Shown: positions 50,401 through 63,828 of the stretch, in pieces
Layout: the number at the start of each line of letters is the position of its first letter
How positions within the stretch are numbered: the stretch's first letter is position 1
Source: Gorsachius magnificus
Lineage: Eukaryota; Chordata; Aves; Pelecaniformes; Ardeidae
Direction of reading: 5' to 3'
Length of the DNA: 64,000 nt
Assembly (NCBI GenBank): GCA_034008185.1
Contig: CM067082.1
Coordinates: 54,581,586-54,645,585 of the forward strand
Notes under the pieces: model-generated
The model's database searches: none
Seen by the model: the letters and a program-made list of their open reading frames with translations, nothing else
What the model was told of the DNA's origin: nothing
Position numbers and translations under genes: made by a program

Positions 50401-52109
50401 TATGTGAAATGAAGTATTCGTACAAGCACTTTGCTGAATTACAGTGACTTCAAAGCTAAACCCAAAAGCTTCTGCTGCCTAGCCCCTCTGATCTAACATC
50501 CTCTGTGGGTGAGCAGTGACATGCAGGACTTTTTATTTTTAATAATTCCATATTCTTTTGCAAATCTCATATCTACAGAGAGCAGAAATGACCAAGAGCA
50601 AATACACTCGCTGTGATGCATTGTACTTCACATATATATTATAGAACTATGGAACATATGTTTCTAAAGTCTCAAAAAGTATAAGCTCCATGCCTGATAG
50701 TGTGTCCATGCATAAAGTGTGGCTTTATGGAGTTTGTGGCGGTACGTAACATTTATGTTCACCTTGCAGAGGTTGCAATAACTGATCTCAGAGGAGGCGT
50801 TTTGGCTCAGGAAGCTGTGGTAAAGTCTGCTGGATGATGAGAGGAATCACTGGATCCCTTGAGCAAGCGCCAGCTAGCTTATGAAAATCCCTGCAGAAAA
50901 TGAGACTGCTTTCTCCTGTGGGCACTAATGGAAAGACAGAGCAGAGGCAACTCCTGGCTTCCCCCGAGACAAAGTCAGGCAGGCTGCTATGGGGAGCTGC
51001 AAAAGCATGGTTTTGTCTTCCGGTCTATTCATCACTGATGTCAAGAGCATGACATTCTTAACGAGGATCAAACGCTTTTCTCTAAAATCTGTTTCTCAGA
51101 TAAGGTCTCTGGGAAAAAGAAGTGAGATAGAGGAGGACAAGGAAGGAGAGGAAATTAACGAGGGAAATGCAGAAGGAGTCTTTTGTCACTAATCATGGAT
51201 ACTAGAAGAGATACAGCTCTTTTTTCCCCCATTTTAAAGCTACAGCCTTAGAGAAGTTACACTAAAATTAGGTTATTTTTGGTTCAGTGAACTATGATTC
51301 ACTCTTATAGCTACGAATTTTGCAGAAGATAGACAGAAACAATTGTTGATTTAACTCCACACTATTTTCTTTTATGGATATAATTTATTTTCTTGCTTTA
51401 GGGGACCTCTCCATTTTAGAATAATTTAAAATAAAACACTAATACCAAAATTGCCTATTTGTGCAATTTTCATGAGAACTTGGGTGGCTCTTTTAAAAGG
51501 TCCAAATAAAAGAAAAACACAAAGTGATATTAAAAAACCATAAATTCATCACTCCTCCTGACTAAAGGTTTCATAAACGATTAAAAAACCTCAGTTTTGG
51601 TTATATTTCTCCACAAAATACAATGCAATTCTGAGTGAACTAAAGAGTGGAAACCACGGATTTGCCTATTTTCAGATGGCCATTGTTCTTTTTAATTAAA
51701 TGTCAGATGCTCTCTGATGAGTTGCAAAGCTTAGCTTAGGGCTAATTTCACATGTTGAGTATATATAAATACACAATTATGCAAAGCTTTTGCAGGCCAA
51801 AGCTCTAATTCAGCAAAGTATTTAAAGAACAGACCTGTTGTTCATACCTGAACACTCACTTAACACTAGCAGGTTGAAATACTGCAAATTCAAAGCACGA
51901 GCAGTAGGGTCCCTTTTCAGAATAACACTGAGATACATTCCCAAATCTACTCTTGTTCAGAAAAAAACCCAACCAAAAATAAGCATGACCAAACACACTT
52001 GTTTAAATACTTTCCTTAACTGGTATCTAGAAGTAAAGAGTAGAAACAAACAGGACAGAAACTGTATGTCTTAATGGACAGCTCCATTTGATGTGAAACA
52101 TGGACTTAC

Positions 52110-52324
52110 TTGAGGGTGGTGAGCTCTGTAAGGGATGGCTGGGTGGCCTTGAGATAGCTCTCTCTTCGTGCAGCAATCTTTGGAGATGGCTTCGGACTTG
52201 TGTCCGAGTCTCCACTGTCATCATCCCCCATGGCTTTGATGTAACTGCCACTACGCATCCGTCGGCAGGGAATCTCATCATCTTTCCCTCGTGGAGTGTA
52301 TCCAGTCCATTCATCTTGAGGAAC
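52110..52324 (-). CDS. DLGAP1: DLGAP1 internal exon a: GK-binding repeats R1 and R2
   Basis: Internal coding exon of DLGAP1 (SAPAP1/GKAP), a postsynaptic density scaffold that links PSD-95-type MAGUKs to Shank. It runs from an acceptor (CAG, then GTTCCT) to a donor with GTAAGT starting at 52109. It is 215 bases, entering in phase 0 and leaving two bases into a lysine codon. It begins VPQDEWTGYTPRGKDDEIPC and ends SLTELTTL. Two R-x-x-S-Y-x-x-A repeats are visible: R1 (RSGSYIKA, 52232-52255), followed by an acidic run GDDDSGDSD, and R2 (RRESYLKA, 52145-52168). In this family these repeats, when phosphorylated on the serine, bind the inactive guanylate kinase domain of PSD-95/SAP97. The sequence matches my memory of mammalian DLGAP1 at nearly every residue; the TSPKPSPK stretch favours DLGAP1 over DLGAP2. 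The paralogue is the only serious alternative. Confidence 0.95.
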
Positions 52325-52349
52325 CTGAGATGATAAACACAATTCTCTT

Positions 52350-52356
52350 GTTAGTA
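52350..52356 (-). promoter_or_regulatory. DLGAP1: Branch-point sequence for exon a
   Basis: Read on the minus strand this is TACTAAC, the ideal branch-point heptamer. The branch A (52351) is 26-27 bases before exon a. The tract between it and the acceptor (aagagaattgtgtttatcatctcag) is purine-interrupted and poor in pyrimidines, so the strong branch site probably compensates. Confidence 0.7.
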
Positions 52357-54217
52357 CATGCTTCCCTGATGTAATTGCACAGCAAGATTTGACCATGTTA
52401 AGCCACAACAGAACCGTAACAAAAACTTTTACGGCCAAGGGCCCATCCTCAATCCCATTTGACCATCGGTTGCTCTTGGTTCAGCTCAACACACTGAACA
52501 CCTTTGGGGAGGCACAAAAGATGAAATATGGATCCCTATATCACAATCTTTTCAGACAAAGTGTGCATGGCTACACTCACCAAGATGATTTTGGTTCAAG
52601 ACACATTTAAAATTAGTGGAGCTATGTACTAATCATCACAAAAGTAAGTTTGCAAGTGTGAAATTATACTACTGTTGCTTCTAAAGCATAATTAGTGCGA
52701 CTGAACACCTGCCAGCTTGTGGGGATCCTCTTTTTGAATTATGTTAGTCTGAGTGTCTGAGTCATACTACTCTTTATTCCCTTCTTTTTCTTCTTCTTAT
52801 TGATGTGCATTATTTCTCTTGATCTGAAGTAAGTGCTGTCCATTCTTTGCACTGGAAATCTGGAACACTGGGAATGTGGATTCATGAGATTTTGGAACAT
52901 AGCAGAGGACAGTCTAAGAGCCTGGTGCTTGTGCCCACCCATCCTCTCCCTTCCTCTGCTCGTGGGGCTTCTGCCCACTGTAAACCAACACCCTTCTCTT
53001 TCCTGTAACAGCAGAAACAACATGCAGTGGAGCAGGGTCCTTGAAGGAGCTGTCCTGAAGTTATGTTGCAGAAACCCCGTTTTTTATAGTAAAGGTGAAA
53101 CTGCAAAAGAGCTTTTTAGTTAAACATATTTTCTGTTAGACTTAAATAAAAGTGGTTGTGAATTTTTAGTTTGATACTTTTCTGATTATTCTTAGTGAAT
53201 CAACTCTATAAAGCAAGCTATAGCTACAATGCTCAGAAACCCTTATGAGCAATATTAAACAAGGAGTCTCAAATCTAGGTTGCTAAAATCAGTCCCACAG
53301 CTTACAAATACTAGCATCTACCAGGATAATCACAGAGTGTCTCTTTTCTAAGGAAAGTTTGTCCTTCAACAACATTTAACTTCTGCTGAGTATCTTGTGC
53401 ATCCATTGCTTCCCAAACTTCAGCCAGAGCATTTACATGCCAGCTTGTTTAGACAACACTGAAACAGTGGACTGTTTGCTGTGAGCTTAGCTGTTGATTT
53501 CCACTAGAAACATAAGCCTAAGAGCAGAGGCTGTAAGGCCTTTCAAATGTTACTGCCAATGTAGGTCATATTCTTATGGCATTTTATCAATCTATGCTGC
53601 TATAAACTGCAGTCCAAACCCCACCGTGCTATACAAAGGAACAAAGATATTTAATGGTCCTAAGCATTCATGGGCTTATTACTAATTACAGATAATTAAC
53701 CAAACTATTCATAAGCCATGCCATTGCTTTGTTTACTGCTGATTTCAAACCCAAGACCTTGCCAACTTTCTTTCTTCATTGAGTCTTCTTTTCCTGCAAC
53801 TGAAATAATGATTTAGGGCCTTCCTTGAACTTCCAGGCTCAGACCAGTCCTTCTTTCCTCTTGTGCTTGGTCTAAGCTCTCTCTACTCTCCCAGATCTCT
53901 CTTGGTCAAGCCTGGCCTTGATAAACTCACCTGAAGCTTTTATATTTTCCTCAGAGGACTCAAGATTTAATCCTGGAAGTATACTCTAGTTTGTATCTTT
54001 ATCAACATTTCTTCTTATGACTTAGTCTTCCTCCTTGGGTCTCAGACTTCCTTCTCAGTTGCTCCATGTTTTATTTAACCAGTTCTTTCCTTGTGCCTTT
54101 TTAAAGTAAATGGCCATGTTTTCTTTAAATCTCCTTTAGTTAATGACTCTGGTAACTCTACTTCTGTGAAACATTTGAATTCTTATCTTCCAGCAGCACA
54201 CAAAGTTTGTTGCTGTT

Positions 54218-54259
54218 TTCTTTTTCTTTCTTTCTTTTTCTTTTTTGTTTTTGTTTTTG
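54218..54259 (+). repeat. T/C-rich simple tract
   Basis: A pyrimidine tract of tttctttttc and tttctttt units that passes into gtttttgtttttg. It is a purine tract in the transcript. Confidence 0.8.
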
Positions 54260-57200
54260 ATATTTGCCTGGGCTTCAAGAACATAAATTCCTTAAGGCAG
54301 GAATATATTTCAAAGTCCAGTTTTCTTATCGAACAATGGCATGCAGAATTGTGTATCCATCCACTTAAAACCACTTAAAATATTCCTCTAGAAAAGGGTA
54401 AGACTAACTAAGAACTGGAGTATTACAGACTGAGAGTACTAACTACTAACAGAACCCACTGGAGGAACAAGATTGAATATATGGCTCTGATATATTTCCA
54501 TGTCAAATAAAAAAAGAAGCAGCAATGTTTCAATTCTGTGCCTTCTAATTTTATGCCTAGGCCCCAGATCGGGAAAGTTGATGCTTTCCTGGTGTGTATA
54601 CTTTCATAAAGTACAAATGAAGGTAATAGTTGGTAGTGGGTTTGAGTCTGATTTTTGACATAGAAGAGCGCGGAGCATTTTACACTCCTCCTCCAACCAC
54701 TCATGACAGACAGAGGATAATATTTTTTTCAGGTCTTATTCTTGCATTGGTTCTTGGCCTATAGAATCATCAAACAGCAAAAATAGAATCTATATTCATA
54801 CCACCCTTCACATACATTTTGGAACCTACAGCTTCTGCTTGTCAACTGTAAAACCTTGACTTTTCAAACACTCATGTACGAAGAAGTTAACACAGGTTTA
54901 GTAAAATCAAGCTCTGATGACATTTTGATGACATGCTTGGACTTCAGACAGAAGTTTAAAATATGTACTAGCATATTTCCAATGCACTATTGGAAACTAA
55001 TACAGTTTTCAGGCAGATACTAGATATCTAAGTGAAGTGAGAAACCACTGAAAACCAGCATGCTATCTTTCCGCCTTTTAAACACTCGAGTTGCAGAAAA
55101 AGAAAGCCAAGCTGTTCACACAGAGCCCAAGAGCAAGCAGTCACAGGGAGTGCACAAACCCACTGGCTGGTTTGTGTACTGGAAGTTACCTCCATGCACA
55201 ATAGCAAAAGAAATGATACAAAAGCAACCCAAATTCCACTACCATATTACAGATTTAAGGGTAAACCCTGTATGTGCCTAAAATATCAACCCAGATATGC
55301 TTTTAATTTCAGTTAACACATTGAGGAAGTCAGAGTCTTTGTAAAAAATATCTTGCCTGCCTAGACAAAGCTGCAGTAGAAAAATGCAATAGATATTTGA
55401 TTAAAAAACTATTTTCATTAAGGTTTCAGTATTTAAGAGAATATTAGGGAAAAAAATTTGGGTCCAGTTCCCCTTAATCTTGTGTCAATTTTACAAGAGT
55501 CAGAAGTTGGAGTAGGAGAAAACAGTAAGACCTCATGTAACGAGTAGAGAGCACCTGCAGGGTAAAGAATCCCTTTGGAAGTAGGAGATTTCTGCTTTGG
55601 CTATTAACAGTTGTAATACTTTTTATGAAAGGATCTGAGAGCACTGTCTGTGTATTACTTGAGTAGGACAAACAACCCTTAAAGCTCAGCATTTCCTTTC
55701 ATTGCACCTATTTTGCTCTTTAGAAATTACAGGCAGATAAAATAATGTCAACGTTTTAATACTTCTGTGCCTAGAGTCAAATACCTCAAGCAATACCTAC
55801 TAAAAGAAGTGACCTGATTTTCAGAGTGCTTTCTTCGGTGCCTAAAAGGAATGGCTGAAACAGGTCATATCAGACAATGCAATTTACTGCCACGGTAAGT
55901 GGTTCATATCATGGGAAAAAAGTAAACCATAAAGCCCTCTCAGAAGTACAAATTGCAAAAATAAAATTGATCACATTACTTCATCCATTCTGTTTCTATA
56001 CATATGATACTAAACATTCTGTAGTGGGTTTCCTTCTGCCAATCTGGAAAAATTCTGGGAAAATTGTCTATGTGAACCTCCAGCTGTTTTATTTTTTTCA
56101 GTCAGGAGGTCTGCACCAATTTTCCCACAGGCTCTTACTTTGTTTGAAGGGCCAATATTATGTCTTGCAAGGTCACACACTACAGTGCATGCAAGTGCAT
56201 ATGCATGGTATCTGATGCCTCAGAGGATTACTGGCATTAAGAGCGATATACCTGAGATAAAGCTGTTTCGTGCTTTTAAGAAAATCATATTATCCAATTC
56301 CATTGGCAATAACATTTTTTCGGTATCAGAATATGGAGCAGAAACATCACTTGTATGATTGTTTTTACTCTCATGAAAAAGGGGGAAGAGCTAAACTCAG
56401 ATCTAACAATGAATATCATTGTTATTATTAAAATAGAACTATTATTATTCATACTATTGAAGCAATTGAGATCCTGAAAACATTTCATTCTGCAAATGAT
56501 CTTTAAGATCACGTACAGTTCTTTCTTTGCAAGCCTAAAAATCAAGAGTGCACTTTACTTATACAAGAAGCGCAGTGAAACAGAACACCATTATTACTTG
56601 AAAATACATAAAAAATATTCAGCAAAGGCCTCTCAGCCAGGCAACTTACTGAAACATAAGACTTCAGCATACACCTAGAAATAAAATGTTTGTTACAGGT
56701 ATAGAAACTAAGCCTGACTATAGTTTCTTTCTTCTGATTAAATAGCAGATATAAGATTCTTCTGTAAACAGAACAGACTACACAGGTTACAATGCCACCA
56801 GCCAGCATCTTACCTGGATTCAGCTTCATTTAGTGTATAGATTACATATCCTGATCTTCAACTAAGTTTATGACGCTCTGGAAGTGTTCACACTTTGTCA
56901 TTAGCCAGGCTGGACTGACTGGTCAATTCCTTCAATGTATTTTTTGATATAAAGGAACTGAATTTTTCTAATAGATAGTCTAAGTCCCCAAATAAAGAAA
57001 CTAAGCAAACAGGTATACTGGCCCCCCAGTTTTCAAACATTCATTTCAAAAGCTCACACGTAGTGGTATGTGAAATAAACCCAGCATGTAAAGACAAAGG
57101 TAAAGAAAACATTTTTTATTCAATTTCTAAACAATAAAGTTAGAATATCTGCTTTCCTTCTTTTTTGCCCCAAATTGTTATTAACTTACCTTACTGGATG

Positions 57201-60200
57201 AAATAGCAAACAGACTGTCTCTATAGCAAATTAAGTTCATTACTGATCTCTAGTTTGACTTGGTTTATTGCAGCTGAAATCATTAAAGCTTCTCCCTGTG
57301 CTTTGCCAAAGCAATGTGGATGACTATAGAAGTAAACACAAGGACTGGAAGGAGTGGCTAACCATCGCTCACAGCAGTAGACTTGTAACTTCAGCTTTCT
57401 ATTAGTATGCAAATACTTAATGAAATGAAATCACACAACTGAAGAACAATGCCTAATGACTGCTCAGCGCAGATTTTCAAACCCATGCAATTTGGTTTTC
57501 TTAGCCATTATTATGCCTCTTCTGCGTGCTGTTAAGGAAGTTTCAATTGCCATCTTCTACTTACTAAGCCTATTCCTAGCACTCATGAATATTGAATTAA
57601 TCAGACCAATAAAGATGAGTAGCATTTCATTCTATCAATGTGCATGCGTTAAGAATCATTGAAGCAAGCAAAAAAAAAAAAAAAAAGGAAGCCTTAGAAA
57701 GCTTAAAGAACAATGTATGTTTAATAAGCCTCTAGAGTCTTCAAAAAGGCAGGTAGGAATGTTGCTTCTGTTTAGGGCAAACTTAATACACTCAATATCT
57801 GCAGCAATACTTGTTTTAGCTTGTCCTGTTTCAGCAATCAGGTTCTACTATAAATTAATTTAATTTAGCTTACTTATCTCCCTATTTTTTTTACATGAAG
57901 AGCATTAACAGCCAAGACAAAGACCCTGTCCGAGATAGAACAAGATAGAACATTATTTCCTCAACCCTAAGTGCCCACACATTGCATCAAACCTGAACAA
58001 GCAGTGTGAAGAACTGCGATCTTCCTTCACATAACAGTAGTTTAGAAAGTCTTCTTAAACAGTATGAATCCCCACCAAGTAAGTCAATAGACAAAATTCT
58101 TCAAGCACCGCTCCAGTTTATAATTTTCATTCCTCAAAACGTGCCTTGACCACTAGCTTGTCAATTTGATTCACATCCTATTTTATGAAGAGGAATGTGT
58201 GTCTCCTACACAAAACAACCACGGCTTGATTCCAGATAAATTTTCTCCTCCTGCTCTGTGCGTAAAAATCCAACCAACCATGAAGAGAGCCACGTGGATA
58301 CAATGATTCCAGCCAAGGACCTTGCAAGTTTGCCACCCCCAAACCACATTCTGCAGAAAGGGAGCCAAACAGCAACCACCACATCTATCAGCTGAAGGAA
58401 ACATAACTGAAGGTCACACAGCTGGACTCTTGGCCAGGACCTCAAACTAAAACTGCTTCAGTGATCCTCAGGGCTGATATTCTCTGTGGCAGAGGGCAGA
58501 CATTCATTCTCATCTTTCTCAGTACCCTTGAAGCTCTCAGTGCAGTTGGCTATAATGAGATATGGCTCCTTGCCCACGTAAGGATGACAGGATGACGGTT
58601 AACACGAATACCAATCCTTGAAAGGACACTTTCAATGACTAGCAATGGAGAAAAGTTCTTTCACTTCTAGATACCTTCTTTTGAGGTGAATCAGTTCTCT
58701 CTCTAATCACTTCAGCACCTGCATACAGTGACTAGTTGGCGGCAAATGCCAAAACTGTTAAATGAGTTAAACATCATTTTACCTTTCTTTCACTACACAT
58801 GACCACAAGCCCACTATCGAGCAGCCAGCAGGAAACTGGCTTGTGGATGGAGAACATGTCACTGAATCTGTATCTTTGGAAGAAAACAGATGTGGCGGGG
58901 AGAGCGTTTTTAGAAACAGCCCTTATGCTGTTTCTGTTGGCTGACTGTAACTGGATAATGTCTGGTGCTTTGCTAATGTTGTGCTCTTGCAGGCAGCAGC
59001 TGTACGTAGTGCAGTCAAGCTACCGTCTCCAGCTGGCTATTAGCTTCTGCCACATTTTAGTGTACAGCGGACAGACTTGACTGAAACTTCCACAGTGCTT
59101 TCCTTTGGACAACAGCAGTGAAATATACCTGCGTAAGCAGCTTTCATTTGGCTCTAAGGAAACTTTCCTGGTTTCAGAACATCATAGTGACAGTGACTCC
59201 AAACTGTCACCTCTGCTTTACAGTAGTGTCCCACTGGATAGCAAACCAAGGTCATGGTCTTGACACTCATCTGCTGGGAACTGAATTGCTAGAGTCCAGG
59301 AAATCTCAAAGATTTCTGAACACACTGATTAGCAGGCTGGTGTTATGTCAGCAAAGCAAAATTAGACACAAACTTATTTGCATAAAAGACTCTTAGAGAC
59401 AATTCAACGGCCGTCTCTGGAAGCCCTGGCCCATCAGAACTGTCACAGTGGCTCATCCAACTGCGTGGCGCATTGCTGAGCCTTCGGTGAGACAAACACA
59501 TATCTATTAGAAGTCTAAACAAGACAGTCCACTGCACAGGCTGAGGGTGAGAGGATGAAAGGGCAAACAATATACAACAGATCCATGTTCTTGGTGCTTC
59601 ACTGACTGGTGACAGAAGCCCAGCTGTGCAACAAGCACAGCGCAAGAGCATTTGTAAGGCAGAACAGAAACTGTGGCCGGCTGCCCCCAACTCAGACCGC
59701 TCTTCCGGCACTGTAGTATTTCCCCACTCAAGACCTCTACTACAAATTTCATTTTGAAACAAAAAAACCAATAACTGGATGTAGGGGAAGTATTCCTTAT
59801 TACTTTGCAGTGACTCAGGAAAACATATCACTGCTCAGTATTTTTTTCCCCACCTACTCTGCATGTCTCCATAATAAAAATCAAGTATTTCAAACTCAGA
59901 TGCAGATTGAAATGATTCTTTTTGCTGGACTTGATTTGCCTTGAACATTTTTTTTTTTTTTTTTTTTTACAGTGAATTACTGAAAGTAACATTAGAACAC
60001 TCCAGATATTTAAGGCTACAGAAAGGAGTCAGACTGATCCAGGACTGAGTCAAATCTTATCCACGAAGGAACTGAAATAGATACCAAATGTCAGCTATTA
60101 TGTGCAGCCATAATTTTCATAAACATTTCTGACATAACAGTATATGTAATGTAGTGTCACCCAAGTATGTTGCAAAATCCTATATATGGTATGCTAGCAA

Positions 60201-63200
60201 CACAAAATGGGGATCCAGCTACCAGAATTATGTTCATTAATGGATGCGCTATTAGAATGTAGGGATGTTAACAGAATGAACCGACAGTAATTCAAGTTAA
60301 TCTAGAAAAAACAAGATCACTGCCAGTATATCCAATATTAAGAAGTAACAGAACGGTGATAAAACTAAAGGATAGAAAATTATTACCCAAGGAACATGGG
60401 CAGATAAAATTGCAGCTAAATGTGAAGCACTGACATTGAGGTAGAACAAGCTCTCTCAGTACTTTGGTGGCCCCCATTACTGCATTACTCAGACACTAAA
60501 GGTCAGTCTGGGTTTTAATTAAACGAATGAGAACACAGCAGTTGTTAAGGTGAAATATGTGGCAGGCTCATTCTCACCAACTCAGCTGACAATTTCTTTT
60601 TTTTTTTAAGGTAAATTAAAGTACTGCAAAGATGAGGAGAATGGCTATACTGAAACACTCACCTACATATTTGTCTTAATATAGCAAAGATATCTTGGGT
60701 AGGTTTACAGGTAGGCTAAATAACCAAGATGTAGGTTCAACGGAATTATTTGTTATTAATATATTTTTTTGCAAATAAGCTATTTTGTGCTTTATTTATA
60801 TTTTCTAAGTGCCCACAAGTTCACTAACTTTATTCAATATTCATATTACCCATCTCACAATTTTAAAACTGAAATAAATTACATTTCCATGAATGATATT
60901 TTTTCAGTTTTAATGTTCTTAGAGACAAGCTTATTTTAATATTCATGAACATTTAAGAATTTCCAAATGTTTTCATGATGATTCCATTACCTGCAAGCTG
61001 GCCTAGAATACATTACATCATTTGACATTTTATTTCACAAATTGTTTTACTAGCTTTTCCAAGAAGTATGCTTCATATGAGCTCAGTAAAAAAATTTGAA
61101 ACTTACACCTCATATACTTTGTAGTTCTGACTGGAAAATTGAAGGGGAAATAACAGACACATCATTCATTTTCAATTTGTAATGGAATAAGAGCAAAAAA
61201 GGCAGGTCTTCAGATATATGAAAAATGGAAGATCAATATCAATGGATATTAAAATACAACTTTTTTATATATATATAGATCTATGTACATGCAAGGACAT
61301 ACTGAAAGATTAATTTGATTATGGTAGTTGCAACAGAAATGCAAACACTACAAATGAGGAAAAAGTAGAGATTAACTGAAAATGCAGATACACTTGCATA
61401 GATAATCCCAGCATAACAAATCTAACATAAATTGCTGTGCCCTAAGGATAACACTTTGTAATTTAACAAATCATGTGACAAATACTGGTCTTTATTAGCA
61501 CCCTGACCTAGGACGATGCCCTCTGTTTGGCCATCCATGGACACAGGCAACAGAAAGTCTGGGACTGAGCAGTATCTCCTAAGAAACTGTGGAAATGCCT
61601 TGTCCTGAGACGGGAAAACAAATTTTGAGTTTCTTAACACTACACATTATATAAGAATGCACATTACAGACGACCTTCACACAGGAAACTGAGCACCGTG
61701 CGAACCAGAACCATTTACCACCAGAAAATGCTTATTATACCCAGAAACCTGGCTTATATTTTTTACAGTCTTCCACCAATGCAATGCAAATGCAGAACTC
61801 AGATGACTGCACCCTCATCCCCACCCACTGCGCCTCAGTTTTCAGAAGTAAAATTTCCATCCTCAGCCCCAAGTACCCGATACAACTGACTTTAGTCTCA
61901 TCAAATGGGATCAAAAGAAAACATATGACTGACCCACATAAGAAGAGGAATAAGATGAAAAATAGCATCCTTTGTATTTTTCTCCGTCTCTTAACTAATG
62001 GACCAAGGACCATGGGAATAGTAATTACAGGGAACATTGAACGGCAAAACTGTAATCAGAGACAAACTCTGCAGTGTATTTGATGCTCTATTAGCTTCAG
62101 CAATCATGAATTTATAGAAAACAAGAGTGTCAAAAATATCTACCTGTGTATTTAGACCCTATTGTTCTCAGAAAAAGACTGCTGCTTACATTTCGTCTTC
62201 GATAGTTTTCTTAATGTTAATTTTTCCAGAGGAGAAGCTATCAGAGAAGTAGAGGCTGTCCACTGCTTTATAAATTATTCTCTCAAGGTAGGGAAACCAT
62301 TCGGAAGAGTAATTTTGAGAAAACACAAACAGTTCCTTCTCACCTTCCTTCAAACTAGTCCAACTGTAAACCTGGATCAAATAAAAGCACTTTCCTGAAG
62401 TAAGAAGCAGCTCAAAAAAAGGACCTTATCATTCTACTTATCCAGCTCCTCATTCTTAAAGGAGAAATAGAGAGAAGATTAAAATACAATTCCATTCCCA
62501 AAATGCAGGTGAGAGGAAAAGGTTTGCTTGGCAGTCTTTAGAGTAGTCTGGGAGCTAATCTCTCTTGCTGAAGATGCACAGTGTTGAGCCAAGCCTCCCC
62601 TAGACCTCCAAGGATGGACACTGCGCCTCAGCACCCGGGCTGGAAATGGAGCCTGCCGGGGTAAAGAAAGACTGTGCAATGCAGGAGGACTCTGCACTCG
62701 ATCCAAATTCCAAATTATGAGAAATAAGCCCATCTGTAACACAAACTACTGCCAACTCCTTCCACAGAATGGTTATGTGGAAAATATCACACCAAGTGAG
62801 ATAATTGTTTGTTATTTCCATGTCTTTACACTGAGAATTCATCCAGATACTTTTGTGATAAAAGCCCTTACAAGCAAATGTGAAGTCAATGTCATCTGTG
62901 ATCTCCGATATACTCAGATCTATCAGTATAAAGAAAATTATCCTGAGTACCCTGAGTTGAAAAAAAAAAAGCTCCTTCATTGAATTCAGATACTATCACA
63001 AGAAGAGTTTGCAGGAACAAAATAGTTACTTCTTTCAAGGATCAGAGAGATGTCTTGGACCATAAACAACAGCTTAAATTACAAGTGAGTTGATAAAAGC
63101 AATTATTTAACATTTAATCAGTTAAATAAAGCAACAAAGAAGCACGATAATAATGAAATTAAATTATCAGAGTTCTCCAGTACTGTCATGAATTTGCAGC

Positions 63201-63359
63201 TTTCATCTCATTTAGTGCATTTCTAATTGTTCTAACATAGGACACCAGCCTTTTGGTACAATGATGAGAAGGTCACCAGGAAAATAACAGGTAGAGAGAA
63301 TACCTCTGAAGCCCACTAACAGAGCAATACTCTGTTGCTGTTAATATATATTTGTATTG

Positions 63360-63475
63360 CAGGACAGCCAAAAGGCCTCAATTAGGTTCTGCGCCCATTG
63401 TGCTGGGTGCTGTGGAAACACAAAAGGGAACAAAGTCCAAGCCCCAAAGGGCTTGTAGTGTAAAAAGATAAGTGA
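63360..63475 (+). mobile_element. Ancient amniote interspersed repeat relic, family not named
   Basis: The segment aggcctcaattaggttctgcgcccattgtgctgggtgctgtggaaacacaaaagggaac...ccccaaagggcttgtagtgta matches a pattern common in turtle and crocodile genomes (cattgtgctaggcgctgtacaaacac...ccccaaagagcttacaatcta). I recognise the pattern but cannot name the family with certainty. Confidence 0.5.
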
Positions 63476-63786
63476 GATAGTGAAGAGAAAGGCAATGGGG
63501 TGCATTCAAAATAGACTGACTTTTTAATACCTATATCCATTTGTCATCCTTCCAGGCTGCCAGGAGAGAAAAATAATCCTGACCTGCTTCCTCAAATCTA
63601 CCCTACTCTGTTTGAATATTATTTCCAATGTTAGTCGAAGCCTGGTCAAGATTTTCTTTTTTTTAAAAAAACCAATATTAAACCAGTTATATTTCCCTGG
63701 CTTTTAAAAACAAGCATACAGTTACAAAAAATGAAACAAAATTAAATCATAACCAAAATAAAACTACCAGTGAGGATGGGAAACAC

Positions 63787-63828
63787 AGTGAGAATTTAGT
63801 TATTCTAAGTGAGAATTTAGTTATTCTA
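63787..63828 (+). repeat. Perfect 21-bp tandem duplication
   Basis: Two exact copies of agtgagaatttagttattct + a, at 63787-63807 and 63808-63828. No third copy follows. Confidence 0.95.

Larger units (their letters stand above)
21056..52109 (-). other. DLGAP1: DLGAP1 intron between exons a and b (31 kb)
   Basis: Bounded by the exon a donor (GTAAGT) and the exon b acceptor. It holds CR1 copies at 23359, 28215/28734, 35793 and 44172, solo LTRs at 31639 and 42045, the poly-G run at 37857, candidate MIR-like relics near 34509 and 38664, and a G-rich run at 41332. GC-rich stretches with open frames on both strands occur at about 24290-25040, 38660-39030 and 40430-40700; none shows a recognisable protein. 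The stretches 21056-23358, 23645-24290, 25040-28214, 30244-31633, 32191-34500, 36214-37850, 42463-44171 and 44481-52109 are ordinary AT-rich intron in which I see nothing else. Confidence 0.9.

Noticed and set aside
59948..59972. T21 followed by acag, looking like a plus-strand splice acceptor
   Set aside because: No coding frame follows and the gene runs on the other strand; most likely a simple T run or old poly-A.
62585..62660. Possible old CR1 fragment (cctccaaggatggacactg...)
   Set aside because: Only about 20 bases resemble the CR1 word and the order of neighbouring words does not continue.
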